Positions 36,586 through 36,969 of a stretch of 36,969 nucleotides of DNA are shown here, piece by piece. Each line of letters starts with the position of its first letter. The first letter of the stretch is position 1. The position numbers and the translations under genes are program-made. The notes under the pieces are model-generated. The model made no database searches, had not been told where the DNA came from, and saw only the letters and a list, made by a program, of their open reading frames with translations. This DNA is from Synechococcus sp. AG-670-A05 (GTDB taxonomy: Bacteria > Cyanobacteriota > Cyanobacteriia > PCC-6307 > Cyanobiaceae): contig QCSJ01000009.1 in the NCBI GenBank assembly GCA_003211535.1, positions 1 to 36,969 of the forward strand, in the 5' to 3' direction.

Positions 36586-36969
36586 TTGCCGCTGCTCCAG
36601 AGGTCACGACCGCTGGTGGCGGTCAGGTCAAGTTGATCGAGGGGAACGCCGTAGCCGTAGGGCTCCTCCACCAGAGGAGCTTCTCCTGTCCAGTTCTCGA
36701 CCGGCGGTGGTGAACTGGTGAGCCATTCCGGTGTCAGGGCATTCCAGGGATTGTCTCCGGCCGGTTTGCCGCTGAGGGCGCTTCGCACCACGTTCCAGAG
36801 GAAGGGCAGGGTGCTGATTGCCATTAGCAAGGCCCCAACGGAACTGATCTGATTGATCAAGGTGAACTGCGGGTCGTACTCTGCGACGCGTCGTGGCATG
36901 CCATTCAGCCCCAACCAGTGCTGCGGACCAAAACAGAGGTTGAAGCCGATGAAGGTGAGGGCGAAGTGG
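36582..36969 (-). CDS. ctaD: cytochrome c oxidase subunit I, C-terminal part (truncated by window end)
   Basis: Reading open to window edge: HFALTFIGFNLCFGPQHWLGLNGMPRRVAEYDPQFTLINQISSVGALLMAISTLPFLWNV. Confidence 0.95.
   Translation of the reverse strand, partial: HFALTFIGFNLCFGPQHWLGLNGMPRRVAEYDPQFTLINQISSVGALLMAISTLPFLWNVVRSALSGKPAGDNPWNALTPEWLTSSPPPVENWTGEAPLVEEPYGYGVPLDQLDLTATSGRDLWSSGK

Noticed and set aside
35947-36636. 229-aa plus-strand ORF antisense to ctaE
   Set aside because: ctaE is unambiguous on the minus strand; this is its mirror frame.
1-36969. CRISPR arrays, rRNA genes, or intact prophage/integrase
   Set aside because: No regularly spaced direct repeats, no rRNA-like sequence, and no integrase or phage structural ORFs seen in the six-frame list.

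Overview
The window looks like a compact marine picocyanobacterial (Synechococcus-like) chromosome segment, judged from gene content: ycf46-like AAA ATPase, ndhB, Vipp1/PspA, cyAbrB, DUF2808, DUF2232, and an rpmH-rnpA-PH-yidC cluster. I did not assign a species. Positions ~2.2-37 kb are mostly recognisable core genes: rsmI, cysQ-like, pnp, rpsN, rseP, serS, ycf46-like, DUF177, yidC, rnpA, rpmH, aroH, sppA, DMT transporter, two glycosyltransferases, DciA/DUF721, vipp1, thioredoxin, aminotransferase, birA, ABC ATPase, ndhB, topA, cobT-like, aldo/keto reductase, bifunctional nuclease, ribE, abrB and ctaE/ctaD. The first ~2 kb, next to tRNA-Arg(TCT), is different: low coding density, several very small hydrophobic or secreted ORFs, and one damaged lipoprotein-like frame. 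The most notable observations are (i) a convergent two-component system in decay (histidine kinase remnant plus response-regulator pseudogene, with explicit stop and frameshift lesions) between birA and the ABC ATPase; (ii) the tiny-ORF cluster at 1-1.7 kb; (iii) an Ig-like (Big_2-like) insert in YidC; (iv) a DUF721/DciA protein with a C-terminal Cys-rich zinc-finger-like tail; (v) a tightly overlapping topA-lipoprotein-DUF2232-cobT-binding-protein cluster; and (vi) three G9/C9 tracts, two inside CDSs. I found no CRISPR array, rRNA, intact mobile element, or convincing new multi-gene defence system.
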